Shown: piece after piece, positions 1 to 10,484 of the stretch
Numbering within the stretch: the stretch's first letter is position 1
How the letters are laid out: every line of letters begins with the position of its first letter
DNA from: Candidatus Enterococcus wittei
Lineage (GTDB): Bacteria; Bacillota; Bacilli; Lactobacillales; Enterococcaceae
Length of the DNA stretch: 39,451 nt
Direction: 5' to 3'
Assembly: GCF_002140175.1 (NCBI RefSeq)
Contig: NZ_NGMO01000001.1
Coordinates: 972,659-1,012,109, forward strand
The notes under the pieces: generated by a model
Database searches by the model: none
Told to the model about the DNA's origin: nothing
The model's input: only the letters and a program-made list of their open reading frames with translations
Made by a program: the position numbers and the translations under genes

Positions 1-461
1 CTAATTAGATAGCACAGACAATATTCTTATTTCACTCTTTTTACAGAAAGGTTGTCATGAAACTTATTCAACCAATCAGCTAGAGGTTATTTTGAAACCG
101 TCTAAAAGTCAGTCTCGCAACATCCAATTATCTATGCTTCTCTTGCTTCTATTTCAAAAAATATGGATGTCATTTTTAGTAATTGAAAACATAACAATAC
201 TACGATTCAAAAAAGACTATTTTTTTCAGATTCTATACAGTTGTACCTTAAATGTAGAATTAAATGTTGATTTTAAATTTTAAGTATAACTTATTCGTAT
301 AAAAAATAGCAGTAAGCCCATTTATATTGGGCTTGCTACTATCTAGAAAATAGATTCAAACATTTGAGCGATTTTAGGCATATCTGGTAATGAAGTACGT
401 TGAACATAAAAGTGGATGTTTTCTAGTTCTAGAGAACCTCTCGCAAAATTTCTCCTTGAAC
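1..461. other. Left-edge non-coding stretch
   Basis: No credible gene is visible here. The only frame of any length (92-283, plus strand) has no ribosome binding site and no recognisable composition. The only element I can support is the terminator of the P-type ATPase gene at about 301-341. Confidence 0.6.
301..341 (-). terminator. Rho-independent terminator of the P-type ATPase gene
   Basis: On the minus strand a GC-containing stem (AGCAAGCCCA pairing with TGGGCTTACT, one mismatch) with a short A/T loop is followed by a run of six T. It lies about 120 bases after the ATPase stop codon. Confidence 0.75.
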
Positions 462-2942
462 TTAATCTGATTGTCTATCCTTCTCCTCTAACTTGATAAA
501 AAACAAAGCTTTGAGGCTTTCAATTACTGTCCGTTTTTGTCCTTCCTTTTTTAAAAGGACATATTTTTCACTGAAATTAGTTAGTTGTCTAAAGATTGAT
601 TCAGCTGCAAAGAACAAAATCAATAATAATAGAACAGGTACTGGTGAAATTGTAGAAAGGGCAAATAATTTATGCAAAAAGAGGATCGAGAATAAAATAC
701 CACCTGCACATAATAAGATGATCCTTAGACGGAATCGGTTCAACGGTTGGCAAATCTTATAAAGGACTAGAAATCCAACTGCAATCAATAACATCGTTGA
801 AGCCGTCGATACATCTGTCTTGTTCAATTCCAAAATCACACCGCCAACCACTAATGTCCCAACAACCATCATATCTGTGATCCCTCCAGGTACCGCTTTT
901 TCCATGACGTTCAAAATAAATTTCCCTTCGATCCGATTCTTGTTTTCTTCTAATGCTAGCAAGAAAGAAGGTAAACCAATAGTAAATAAACTAATCAACG
1001 TAATTTGAGAAGGTTCAAGTGGATAAGTCAATGCAAACAGTATTGAAAATAGAGAGAGTAAAAAAGAAAAGATATTTTTCACTAAGAACAAACTTGCAGA
1101 ACGTTCAATATTATTCACTACTCGTCTACCTTCCGCTACAATCTCTGGCATTCGAGAAAAATCAGAATCAAGTAATACTACTTGTGCTGCTTGAATCGTA
1201 GCTTCATTTCCTGAAGCCATCGCAATACTACAATCTGCCTCTTTCATGGCCAAAATATCATTGATACCATCACCAGTCATTGCCACTGTATTTTTTTGTT
1301 TTAAAAGCTGTACGAATTTCTTCTTTTGCTCTGGATTCACCCGTCCAAATACAGTATAAGTTTCTACTGCTTCTAAATAATCATTTTCAGTTAAAGTCGA
1401 AGCATCTACATAATTTTCCGCATCTACGATTCCTGCTTTACGAGCAACATTCGATACGGTTTGCGGATTATCACCAGAGATAACTTTGATCGAAACTCGT
1501 TGTTTTTTAAAATAATTAAATGTTTCTGGTGCTTCTTTACGTATAGGGTTTTCAATCAAAATATAACCTAAAGGAATCACTCGCTCTACCAGTTCTGCTT
1601 TTTTTAATTCTCCTTCATATAAACCAAAGACTAGGACTCGATACCCCTCTTTTGCGTAAGAACTAAATTCTGTTTTATATTCTTTATACGCTTCTCGTAA
1701 GACCAACTCTGGCGCCCCCAGTACGAATACTCCTTCTGGAAATGTAACACTGCTGTATTTTTGTACAGAAGAAAAAGGAAGAGAAGAGATTGCTTCTTTG
1801 GCAGTATACTCTTTGAAGTATGTTTTAATTGCCTTCATGGTCTGATTGTCGTCAGCCATTTCTTTCGCATAGTCCGAAATTAGTTGAGGTAACATGGCAC
1901 TCTTTTCTTTTGCTAAATCATTTTTAGCGATGATCACGTTTTGCACAGACATCTCATTTTCAGTGATCGTTCCCGTTTTGTCCACACAAAGAAGATTAAC
2001 TCTTGCCAAAGTTTCAATACTTTTCATATCATGTAAAAGAACACGTTCTTTTGCTAATCGTGTGGCACTCATCGCCAGTGTGATCGTTGTTAATAAATAT
2101 AATCCTTCTGGAATCATACCGATCAAAGCCGCTTCCATTGAAACAATGCTTTCCTTGAATGTATTTCCATTAATGAAAAAACTTTGCGAGAATAAAGTAA
2201 TCCCTAAAGGTATGATAATAATTCCGATCCATTTGATCAGTTTATTCAAAGAAGAGATCATTTCTGATTGCTCCCCTTTTCCCATTTGTTTTGCTCTCAT
2301 GGTTAGCTTAGAGATGTAAGAGTCGTAGCCTACCTTCTCAATATGAACATATGCTTTTCCCGAGACAATAAAACTGCCAGACATCAATTCATCGCCAACA
2401 TTTTTCGTTATTTCGTCTGGTTCACCTGTCAATAATGACTCATTCACTTGTAATTTTCCCTGTCGGACAATAGCATCTGCAGGGATTTGTTCCCCAGTCT
2501 TTAATATAGCAATATCATCTAACACTAATTCTTCCGTATTTATTTCTTGTTCTTGTCCATCTCTTACAACAGTGATTTTAGCCATATTCAATACACTTAA
2601 TCGATCCAAAATCTTTTTTGATCGAATTTCTTGATAGATTGCAATTCCTGTATTTGCAATAATTACCGGCAAAAAAGTCAAATTTTTATAAGATTCAACC
2701 AAACATAAAAGAAGAGCTAATATCAAAAAAATCAAATTAAAGTAAGTAAATATATTTTCAATAACGATTTGATGATTGGTCTTAAAAGATGGATCAAGCG
2801 TCTTGTTTGTCAATGACTGATTGAAACGTTCCTCTACTTCCTTCGTTGTTAGCCCCTGGTCATAATCAGGAGAAAAACGTGGGACTTCAGCAACTAGTTT
2901 TGTTTCATTTGATTTTTTTACTCTATTCATCCATTTTTTCAT
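462..2942 (-). CDS. P-type (E1-E2) cation-transporting ATPase, HAD family
   Basis: An 826-residue membrane pump predicted to move a cation across the cytoplasmic membrane using ATP. Visible family signatures in order: an N-terminal cytoplasmic stretch; a first membrane pair near residues 60-105; the actuator loop with LLTGEPDE in place of the classical TGES; a second membrane pair near 235-290 containing MIPEGLYLL; the phosphorylation motif DKTGTIT with the aspartate near residue 320; the hinge motif MTGDGINDILAMKEAD; and a C-terminal hydrophobic bundle. Length and motifs fit the group of bacterial P-type ATPases that includes pneumococcal Exp7-like and mycobacterial CtpE-like pumps. Calcium or a similar divalent cation is the likeliest substrate, but the substrate cannot be read from the sequence. 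The gene stands alone with its own terminator. Confidence 0.9.
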   Translation of the reverse strand: MKKWMNRVKKSNETKLVAEVPRFSPDYDQGLTTKEVEERFNQSLTNKTLDPSFKTNHQIVIENIFTYFNLIFLILALLLCLVESYKNLTFLPVIIANTGIAIYQEIRSKKILDRLSVLNMAKITVVRDGQEQEINTEELVLDDIAILKTGEQIPADAIVRQGKLQVNESLLTGEPDEITKNVGDELMSGSFIVSGKAYVHIEKVGYDSYISKLTMRAKQMGKGEQSEMISSLNKLIKWIGIIIIPLGITLFSQSFFINGNTFKESIVSMEAALIGMIPEGLYLLTTITLAMSATRLAKERVLLHDMKSIETLARVNLLCVDKTGTITENEMSVQNVIIAKNDLAKEKSAMLPQLISDYAKEMADDNQTMKAIKTYFKEYTAKEAISSLPFSSVQKYSSVTFPEGVFVLGAPELVLREAYKEYKTEFSSYAKEGYRVLVFGLYEGELKKAELVERVIPLGYILIENPIRKEAPETFNYFKKQRVSIKVISGDNPQTVSNVARKAGIVDAENYVDASTLTENDYLEAVETYTVFGRVNPEQKKKFVQLLKQKNTVAMTGDGINDILAMKEADCSIAMASGNEATIQAAQVVLLDSDFSRMPEIVAEGRRVVNNIERSASLFLVKNIFSFLLSLFSILFALTYPLEPSQITLISLFTIGLPSFLLALEENKNRIEGKFILNVMEKAVPGGITDMMVVGTLVVGGVILELNKTDVSTASTMLLIAVGFLVLYKICQPLNRFRLRIILLCAGGILFSILFLHKLFALSTISPVPVLLLLILFFAAESIFRQLTNFSEKYVLLKKEGQKRTVIESLKALFFIKLEEKDRQSD

Positions 2943-3498
2943 ATCATTTATTCCCTCAATATACTATTCTTAACAAAAAGCATAATACGAATAGGAAAAA
3001 AATGCCTGTGAAATGACTAGTAAAATTCTTTCATTACTGTCATATTCACTTAAAAACAGGAAATAGAAGAATCGTGGACTAATATTTCTAAGAAATTTAT
3101 ACTATGTTACTGTTGGAAATTAGGACAAAATTAAGTTTGGCTATTTTTTGTTCCTTCATGGCCAGTCGTTCTTTGACAATGACCTTCCACGAGAAATTTC
3201 TAATACATCATTTGATTTTTAACTATTTTAAAACAAGCTATAGAAAAAAAGCTCAAAAAGAAAACTGGATTTCTTTCAGAGCCTGTAAGGATAGAGCTAT
3301 TTTCACGAAAGTTGATTTCACTCCTCTTTCTAGGTAAATCGTAAAAATGAACATAATTTATATTTTTAATCAATAATCATAAATCAATTGTTGATCGGCG
3401 CTAATTATCATCTCTCGTTAGTGTTCTTGTTCCTTTTTCTCTATCATATCATCACATTTGCCTTCGTACTTGATGAAAGAAAGTCATCATTCACTCGG
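2943..3498. other. Intergenic stretch between ATPase and toxin-like gene
   Basis: I see no gene here. It contains the upstream region of the ATPase gene and a terminator at 3244-3282. The 77-codon plus-strand frame at 3104-3337 has no ribosome binding site and no recognisable protein features. Confidence 0.55.
3244..3282 (-). terminator. Terminator of the toxin-like gene
   Basis: On the minus strand GCTC-TG-AAAGAAA pairs with TTTCTTT-TT-GAGC around a short loop, followed by seven T. It lies about 215 bases after the stop codon of the 2176-residue protein. Confidence 0.7.
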
Positions 3499-6400
3499 TT
3501 AGTGTTGTAGCCTTAATTCTTTCTGATTCAGGTTTATTTGTGTGGAATTGGAATTTTTCTTAGTACTTTTTTCTATACTCGTGACTACGAGATCTAGAAA
3601 ACCTTGTTTTACTGTAGGCTTTAGAAGTTTCGTGTCCATTGGTTGTTCTGAGACGGATGGAGTGATAGTGATGACTGCTTCTGTATCCATGACTAAATTT
3701 AAGGACGTTCTATTCACTGAGCCTTTTGTGATTTCTACAGTTTCTGTTACTTCCTTGTTTCTTAGATTTGCACTTATATTATCCGTTGTTCTTGTTGTGA
3801 TTTGTTCTTGCGTCTTATTCAACTGAAGATTTCTTTCGAAGATTCCTCCACCAAGTATGTATCCCAAGGTTAGGTACGTAAACATTTCCCAATTGCCTGA
3901 TTTATTGTCATCAACACTCCGTTTTACAATCGGTCGTTCTTTAAATTTCCTACCATCAGCAAAATCTCTTAGTATGATCATAAGCATTTCCGCATCCATC
4001 ATCTGAAAATTCGCACGTAACATAGGGATCGTCATTATTGCTCTTGCTACAGCCTTTATTGATATTGTTGGCATGTTCAATGATTTCGCCACATAACTTG
4101 CAAATTCATTAAATTGTTCTGATTCTAACAAAGTAGGATCGTCGTAGACCTTCATAAAATCATTTAATGTATCTTCTGCACTTTTACTAAAGCCTTTGTT
4201 CGTGTAAGAATATCGAACCCAATCTTCTGTTTCCTCTAGAATATGTGTCATTTCATGTAAGATTACTTCACGTCCAACAGGTTTAGTTTCTTTCCCTGGA
4301 TTAACGGCTGGATCTAAGTGGAACGCATCCGCATAAATGAACATTCTACATTCCGGATCATATTTTGAAATAGATGCCTGTGCTAATTCTTTATAAGCTG
4401 AACGATATTCTGTTGTACCTTTTTCACGAACTAAACTAGTGGAAACAATCCAAATATTATCAAATCCAAAATCTGCTATTTTTTTAAGGAAGGTTTCTCC
4501 TTTTTCAGCTATTAACTTCAGTCTCGTGACAATTTCTCTTAAGATTACTTCTTTATTTGACACATCTTCTAACTGAAACAGTTTAATCAAATATTGACCT
4601 TCTTGAGTTTTTGCAAGTTTTTTTTTGGACAATAAATTATCACATATTTCTTTTGATTTTATACAAGTTTCTTTTGATTTCCTAAATTCTCCTACAAGCT
4701 TCTTCCGAAATAGTTGGATATAGTCTGGTGCCTCATCTGATTTAAGACCTACATATACTCGAAAATTACGTCTAGGTTCAACAGGGAAATTTTCACGAAT
4801 CATTTTCTTTAAAGTTTTGTTCAACCATTCTTTGTTATCATAATAGATAGGAGGTTTTACGGGTAGAAAAGTAGAAAATTTATCAAGAGAAACACTGGGA
4901 TCTTCAACTCGTGGAATTATAAATTCACGTTGAAAGGGGATTGCATTTCTAAATTTCGTCCACTCCTTCGCATGTCCAGGTGGATTTGGGAGTACATTAA
5001 AGGGTGGATATGTCTTCCATAGGGCAGTTCTTCCTTTAGCTGCACTTGTTGCTTTTCCTCTTCTTGAAGTACTTATTGCTTTGCCTTCTCTTGAAGTACT
5101 TGCTGTTTCTTTCACTCTTCGATGTCGCTCCATTGACTCCATTAGTTGATCAGTAAAGAAAGCTTCTATTACTTGTTTTTTTTCTAATTCTGTCTCAAAA
5201 CGAAATTGATCTTTTTTTTCATCAAATCTCAGTACTGTCATCGCTTCATTATAATCTTTTTTCACCAAATGATACCGATTAAATTCCTGATCCAGTAAGA
5301 TCAACGGAATGTAATGCTCCTTGATCTTGATATAAGATCTGTTTGTTCCATCCCATATCAAGCCAATTCTACTATCTGGGGCAGAAAGAAAAATAGGATT
5401 CTTTTGTGTTTCAAACTGATCCAACTGCTCAACGATTTTTGTCTCTACCTCTTTGGGTATAGAGTGGGAAGTCGGGGCTTCAAAATACCATTCCATACCA
5501 TTATAATTGACTGGCAAAAACTTTTTCGCCGCAGGATCCTTGATATACATTCGGACACCGTGTCCTTCGATGGACTGCATCCCTACTGGAATTAGTTTCC
5601 CTTTCATTCGAATAAAGCGTTTCGTCTCTTCTCCTTCTTGTATTACTGTCGTGATCCTTCCTTCGCCATAGGCTTGGGGATCAGGATTGTTTTTAACGAC
5701 ATACATCTGATCTTTATCTAGCTTGAACTCTAAACGATCGATCAATTCTAGTTGTTCCGTCGTAAATTTGGCAGGCCCTCTATAGGGTTCTAACTGTTTG
5801 CCTTTCAATACATATAAGCCACCAAACACCTCCGCAGTGTCCAAATTAGTCACCCGCATGTATAAATCTCCACTCATCTTTTTTACGGGAACTTCCAAGC
5901 CATTCAATTCTCCGATCATAATTTCTTTTTTCAATGCCTCTCGGGCCTTCTCCATGATCTCTATTTTTTCTAACAGCGCTTTGGTTTTCATTCCGACTCG
6001 AAATTCATTTTTGAACTTCAAGGCTTTCTGAATCACCAGTCGCCCGCCACTTACGATCGTTTCAAATCCTGGATCAATCGCCTGTGCGAGACTCCAAACC
6101 AGTTTTCTGATTTCAGCGACATTCGGAAGAAAATGGCGACTATTTTTGATGACACTTCGAATCCCACCTCGGGCAAATGCTCGAGCCACCCCTAATGCAA
6201 ACTTCATATTGAGAGAAGTGATTTGTCCCACTATTGGGATGAAAAGCAACGCATCAATTGTACACGAAGTAATCGCTTCCCCCACATCTTGATTGATGAT
6301 TCCTACCACACAATCATAAAATGGGATGAAATGCTTGATGACCTCCCAAAGTTTTTCGGTATCCGCTTTATCGTTTCCCGAATCGTAGAGTTGCTTGTAC

Positions 6401-9400
6401 AATTGGTCACTATGCTTACGACTCAATGTCTCAATCAACGGTTCCATTTCCACCCCATGGGATAACTTCTTGCTTCGATTCACACGAGCAGAGAACTGAA
6501 AGTATTTATCCCCGATGCGTATCTCATTTCCTACTTGTTGATACCCTTTTCCCCAAAGATCTTTCCGATTAAGTAGTCCATATTTGAGGTAGGATAGGGG
6601 ATCTTGGTCGACGCGATAGAGGAGATAGCCCCCTTCTTCATCCAGTCTCTTTAATGCATACCAGCGTTCTTCCTTCCCATTAACAGCCACAAACAGATCC
6701 GTTTTGTCGAGACTAAGCGTGGTATCCTCCCACATCACTCGTCCTCTCAAATTAATCAGTAACATCCCACCTGTTCCTGGTATCCCGCCTGTATAGTGGG
6801 TTTCATTTTTCAACTCAGCAAATCCCTCGTAAAGGGTAGTCGTTTTTGAGAAAATGAACGCACGCTCCTCTTGATCAACTGCATTCAGCGCAAATTCAAT
6901 CATTTTTTTATCAAAGGAAACATGAGCCTCCGAGACGTTTTTTGTCAATTTAGTATACACGTCTTCTATTTTCGGTTGAAACCATTCAATGTCTGGACAT
7001 GGCTTGGTTGAACCTTCAAGATATCTTTGTTTGATTTCATAAAATCTAAAGGAAGAATTAAATCTATCGATACACGTCTGCGCCACAGTGGTGGCTAACG
7101 CCTCTTTTCGTCGCCATTGAAGCAAGGCTTCTTGATAGGCTTTATACAAACGATCAAGTAGTTCTTGATGTTCGACCAGTTGAAAATAACCTTCTTGTTG
7201 GTATCCTATAAATGTGCTGATAGCGACTTCTTTGTAGGTGCCCGTAGCCAATGCCTCTCGTAACAGATCAGGTTCTAGTTGAGCGACCGCAAGTAAAGAA
7301 GGCATCAGGAGATGGCGGAATTCTTCATAGCTGGTGATTTTTTTTTCAAGGATGGTTTGCCAAAAATGTTCCCCCATCAATCGAGCTTCTTCTTGACTGA
7401 AGGGGTATTGGTACTCTCCTTCCTTTAAAATCTTCGCTCCTGTTAACTGCATCAAGGAAGCATAATCAGAAATCAACAACTCATCCGCTAAGCCACTGCT
7501 ATCCAAAAAATAATTGGGCAACTCCCGTTGGAGGAATAAATTCCACAGTTTGTTAAAGAAGGTCTTCTGTTTTTGAGAAAGAGTAGAAACATCTAACTGA
7601 ATCAATCCTTCTTTCTCCAAGTTTCTAACGGTAAATAACTCCCTCAAACGTCCCATAGTAAATTGATCGATATCAGGTGCCGACACAATTTTTTTGATCA
7701 TGTAGGCTTCAATCGAACTTCCTAATATCGTTTCAAAGGCCCATTTCATGACCGTTAATTCAGCATCTTTATTTGAGAGCTCCTCTTCGTTTTTTCCGTC
7801 ATGGAGGTGCAATGCTTTCAAAATCACTTTCGCCATAGGTTGGAGTTTTTCATAATCAAAGACCAATTGGTTGTTTTCTTCTTTTGTGATCCATTTTCCC
7901 ATAGCAATCAATACTTCTTCTTTGGTTGGTTTCGGTGAGAGTATCTTCTTCCGTAAAAAGGTCTCCACTTCTTTTCGTACATTGGGATCTCGCCATTGAA
8001 TGCCATCCCTCTCGATTTTGTTATCTGTACTTATTGGTTGGGGTGTACCCACCTCTTCTGGTTGTGTTGTCGTTTCTGCGACCAGATTTAAAACCTTCGG
8101 TTGAATGTCTTTCATTGTTTCATAGACCCATGATCCGACAGTTAGACCTGCTTGTTCCTCTGAAATTACTGTCTCTTCCCCCATTTCTAGAATTATTTTT
8201 GCGAGTTCTTTGACTTTCACCATATCCAGTGTTGCGGGAGAGGCTCCTTCAAGGAGCACCCACTCACCGACTGTTTCTATTAGGTCTTTAGCATTAGATT
8301 CTTGACAGGCTATTCCTTTTTCAGTGAAGAAATCAACGATTTTTTGACGGATGTTCTCTTTTTGTTCACTCGTCCATTCAGGCGGATGGGACTCTTCCTT
8401 TGTCTCCTGAACTACTATCTTTGTTGGATTATCGGCATTTTCCCGCAAGAAAGCTTGAATCTTTTCATTAATCTCCTGAGTATCATTGCTTTCGCTAGCT
8501 CTCGTCACCTCTAATTCAGCCCCCTCAACATAAGGAGTCGTCCCGTTGACGTGACTGCTTTCTGTAGTTGTCTCGCTTATCTGGGTTTCATTGAATGTTA
8601 ATTGGTTTTCCTCTAATTCTAGAGAAGGTATGCTAGTAGGTGGCAACGGCATGGCCTCGGCGCCTAAAAACTGGAGACCAATGGATTGTTGGAGAAAACT
8701 ATCGACTACTTCATAAAAATCTGTGGCTAGCTTCGAAATTTGAGGCAAAAAACCCTCTTTTTTAGGGTTCAATACAGACTCATTTTTCATCATCGTTTTA
8801 GGTGTCATTCCTAATACAGGTTCCGATACCGTTTTGGGTGTTCCTTCTGGTTGCTTCTTTTTCGTTTGTAGTGCTGGATTAGAAAATGGCGATTTCATCT
8901 GATAATTTAAGTTCATTTTTGACGGTAGGTTAATGGGAGCTTGTTTCCCATAATCTACCGAAAAAGTTTGTAGTAACAAATCCACAAAATACGACATCCA
9001 AGACCTACCACGGGCTTGTTCTTGACTAGAATCCATATGTTCATGTTGGTAAAAAAACTGATAAAACCGTTCCGTTAATCCATTCCAAAATGTTTCTGTC
9101 ACTTGATTATGTATATGATTTGGGGTATCTATTGTAGCGTTATGTTGTTTTTCAAAAGAAGCTTGAAAGACTTTACTTAGTTTTTGAGCTGCCTCTTTCG
9201 CAGAAAAAGGGTGGAACCCATGTTCAGTTGTATTAGTCATGTAGTGAGAAGAAAAAGTAGGATTCTCACTTTCTTGTTTCATTCCTTGGCTGTTTTGTGT
9301 CTCAGCTTTACCTATGGCACCTTGACAAACCGTCGTAAAACTCGTTTGTTCTACACTTTCTCCTGTGACGATCCATGTCTTCACCTGATCCGTCCTTCTC

Positions 9401-10029
9401 GTGGTGGTACAATTCACCAGTTGGTAGAGGTCATGAACTTTCTGATGAAAAAAAACACTTAATTCATGCGCCCTCTTCGCTATGTCGACATCTTGTGAGG
9501 CGGTCGCTGATGTCTGATTTCCACACGTCTGATTCCAAAAAAGAGAATTAGCACTAGCTAACGATGGCACGATCGCTGTTGAATGATGAGACATGTTATG
9601 TGGTTTATTCAAAAATATTGAAGGTTGAATTCGCCCACGATTGATGGTGGAGGTTGAAACAAAAGAATGGACCCTTGTCTGATTCCCGTTCCTTCTCACA
9701 TCAATCCGTGTATTCACTTCAAAAGCTGGGGTAGTTTTTTTTAAGAGCCTCTGTTGATCGGGAAAATCTAATGGTGGCACCATCGCTAACAAGGTTCCCC
9801 ACGTATAAAGCCAACCCACTGGGTGCGTTATTCCTTCAGGTGTGAATGTATACCCTGATATATTGGAGACATTGTTTAAAACTCTTTGGTCACCTCCTGA
9901 TTTATTCTTATCATTTTTTTTATTGTTTTCCTTTCCAATTACTTCTCTTGATGTAGCTTGTGGTATCCTTGACTTTTTCGGCATCATTGACTTCTGTGGT
10001 TTAAATGGTATCCTGAATTCCTGTGGCAT
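3499..10029 (-). CDS. Giant toxin-like protein with C-terminal HEMTH zinc-protease domain
   Basis: A 2176-residue protein of unknown target. Start ATG at 10029, preceded by GGAG nine bases upstream; no signal peptide. Seen: residues about 1-540 are rich in S, T, N and Q and probably disordered; about 553-780 carries two diverged copies of a helical module of roughly 100 residues; about 1080-1400 is a better-ordered region that includes a hydrophobic segment near 1250-1295 (SCTIDALLFIPIVG) preceded by an FYDC motif; a lysine/arginine-rich linker with repeated STSR/GKA elements lies near 1630-1660; the C-terminal domain has HEMTH at 1925-1929 and NEFASY with a glutamate at 1975; a short hydrophobic stretch near 2045-2065 precedes an S/T-rich tail. 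The HExxH plus a glutamate about 50 residues on matches the zinc-ligand spacing of anthrax lethal factor-type gluzincins. I infer an entry/translocation middle region delivering a protease, as in large insecticidal or dermonecrotic-type toxins. The gene is monocistronic and sits beside mobile-element scraps. Confidence 0.7.
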   Translation of the reverse strand: MPQEFRIPFKPQKSMMPKKSRIPQATSREVIGKENNKKNDKNKSGGDQRVLNNVSNISGYTFTPEGITHPVGWLYTWGTLLAMVPPLDFPDQQRLLKKTTPAFEVNTRIDVRRNGNQTRVHSFVSTSTINRGRIQPSIFLNKPHNMSHHSTAIVPSLASANSLFWNQTCGNQTSATASQDVDIAKRAHELSVFFHQKVHDLYQLVNCTTTRRTDQVKTWIVTGESVEQTSFTTVCQGAIGKAETQNSQGMKQESENPTFSSHYMTNTTEHGFHPFSAKEAAQKLSKVFQASFEKQHNATIDTPNHIHNQVTETFWNGLTERFYQFFYQHEHMDSSQEQARGRSWMSYFVDLLLQTFSVDYGKQAPINLPSKMNLNYQMKSPFSNPALQTKKKQPEGTPKTVSEPVLGMTPKTMMKNESVLNPKKEGFLPQISKLATDFYEVVDSFLQQSIGLQFLGAEAMPLPPTSIPSLELEENQLTFNETQISETTTESSHVNGTTPYVEGAELEVTRASESNDTQEINEKIQAFLRENADNPTKIVVQETKEESHPPEWTSEQKENIRQKIVDFFTEKGIACQESNAKDLIETVGEWVLLEGASPATLDMVKVKELAKIILEMGEETVISEEQAGLTVGSWVYETMKDIQPKVLNLVAETTTQPEEVGTPQPISTDNKIERDGIQWRDPNVRKEVETFLRKKILSPKPTKEEVLIAMGKWITKEENNQLVFDYEKLQPMAKVILKALHLHDGKNEEELSNKDAELTVMKWAFETILGSSIEAYMIKKIVSAPDIDQFTMGRLRELFTVRNLEKEGLIQLDVSTLSQKQKTFFNKLWNLFLQRELPNYFLDSSGLADELLISDYASLMQLTGAKILKEGEYQYPFSQEEARLMGEHFWQTILEKKITSYEEFRHLLMPSLLAVAQLEPDLLREALATGTYKEVAISTFIGYQQEGYFQLVEHQELLDRLYKAYQEALLQWRRKEALATTVAQTCIDRFNSSFRFYEIKQRYLEGSTKPCPDIEWFQPKIEDVYTKLTKNVSEAHVSFDKKMIEFALNAVDQEERAFIFSKTTTLYEGFAELKNETHYTGGIPGTGGMLLINLRGRVMWEDTTLSLDKTDLFVAVNGKEERWYALKRLDEEGGYLLYRVDQDPLSYLKYGLLNRKDLWGKGYQQVGNEIRIGDKYFQFSARVNRSKKLSHGVEMEPLIETLSRKHSDQLYKQLYDSGNDKADTEKLWEVIKHFIPFYDCVVGIINQDVGEAITSCTIDALLFIPIVGQITSLNMKFALGVARAFARGGIRSVIKNSRHFLPNVAEIRKLVWSLAQAIDPGFETIVSGGRLVIQKALKFKNEFRVGMKTKALLEKIEIMEKAREALKKEIMIGELNGLEVPVKKMSGDLYMRVTNLDTAEVFGGLYVLKGKQLEPYRGPAKFTTEQLELIDRLEFKLDKDQMYVVKNNPDPQAYGEGRITTVIQEGEETKRFIRMKGKLIPVGMQSIEGHGVRMYIKDPAAKKFLPVNYNGMEWYFEAPTSHSIPKEVETKIVEQLDQFETQKNPIFLSAPDSRIGLIWDGTNRSYIKIKEHYIPLILLDQEFNRYHLVKKDYNEAMTVLRFDEKKDQFRFETELEKKQVIEAFFTDQLMESMERHRRVKETASTSREGKAISTSRRGKATSAAKGRTALWKTYPPFNVLPNPPGHAKEWTKFRNAIPFQREFIIPRVEDPSVSLDKFSTFLPVKPPIYYDNKEWLNKTLKKMIRENFPVEPRRNFRVYVGLKSDEAPDYIQLFRKKLVGEFRKSKETCIKSKEICDNLLSKKKLAKTQEGQYLIKLFQLEDVSNKEVILREIVTRLKLIAEKGETFLKKIADFGFDNIWIVSTSLVREKGTTEYRSAYKELAQASISKYDPECRMFIYADAFHLDPAVNPGKETKPVGREVILHEMTHILEETEDWVRYSYTNKGFSKSAEDTLNDFMKVYDDPTLLESEQFNEFASYVAKSLNMPTISIKAVARAIMTIPMLRANFQMMDAEMLMIILRDFADGRKFKERPIVKRSVDDNKSGNWEMFTYLTLGYILGGGIFERNLQLNKTQEQITTRTTDNISANLRNKEVTETVEITKGSVNRTSLNLVMDTEAVITITPSVSEQPMDTKLLKPTVKQGFLDLVVTSIEKSTKKNSNSTQINLNQKELRLQH

Positions 10030-10484
10030 CTTTTTCGCTCCTTCATTGAAATTATTCGGATGATTTTTTGCATGTATACCGCAAACAAAAAAAGCCTCCT
10101 AAACTCCCCTCCCTCTCTATATAATAATATAAAACCTCAAACAAACACTTAAAAAACTTAAAACTCTTGAGTTATCAAAAGCTTCAAGTGGTATTTTGCA
10201 GTTTTGTGTCTATCATGAATATATTATGGGTGCTGTATCAGATCTTACTGGAGCTGGAATGTCTGATATCAATTGTCTTATTAGCTAACTTTTCCCTCTC
10301 TTATCAACTCCAGAAAATAATTCTTCCATATATGTTTCCTCTCATTTTACTTGAAATAAATATTTTTATAGGTTATTCAAATCCAACTTTTTCTAGTTAG
10401 AAATCAAAAAAATTTCCTGACACTCAATCCTCTGCGAAAGAATTTTTACTGACCATATGAGTGGTGCTAAAAGTAATCGCCTAG
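10030..10484. other. Upstream region of the toxin-like gene
   Basis: This AT-rich stretch holds the probable promoter of the toxin-like gene and no supported gene. An open frame on the plus strand (about 10133-10285) has no start codon and was rejected. Confidence 0.5.
10116..10144 (-). promoter_or_regulatory. Possible promoter of the toxin-like gene
   Basis: On the minus strand TTGTTT (10144-10139) and TATAGA (10121-10116) are separated by 17 bases, about 90 bases upstream of the ATG. The region is very AT-rich, so a chance match is possible. Confidence 0.4.

Noticed and set aside
1894-2319. 141-codon plus-strand frame opposite the P-type ATPase
   Set aside because: A shadow of the ATPase coding strand; no ribosome binding site and no family resemblance.
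10133-10285. Open frame ending in GAVSDLTGAGMSDINCLIS, reminiscent of a small bacteriocin
   Set aside because: It has no start codon or ribosome binding site at a useful place, overlaps the promoter region of the toxin-like gene on the other strand, and has no recognised leader or neighbouring maturation genes.
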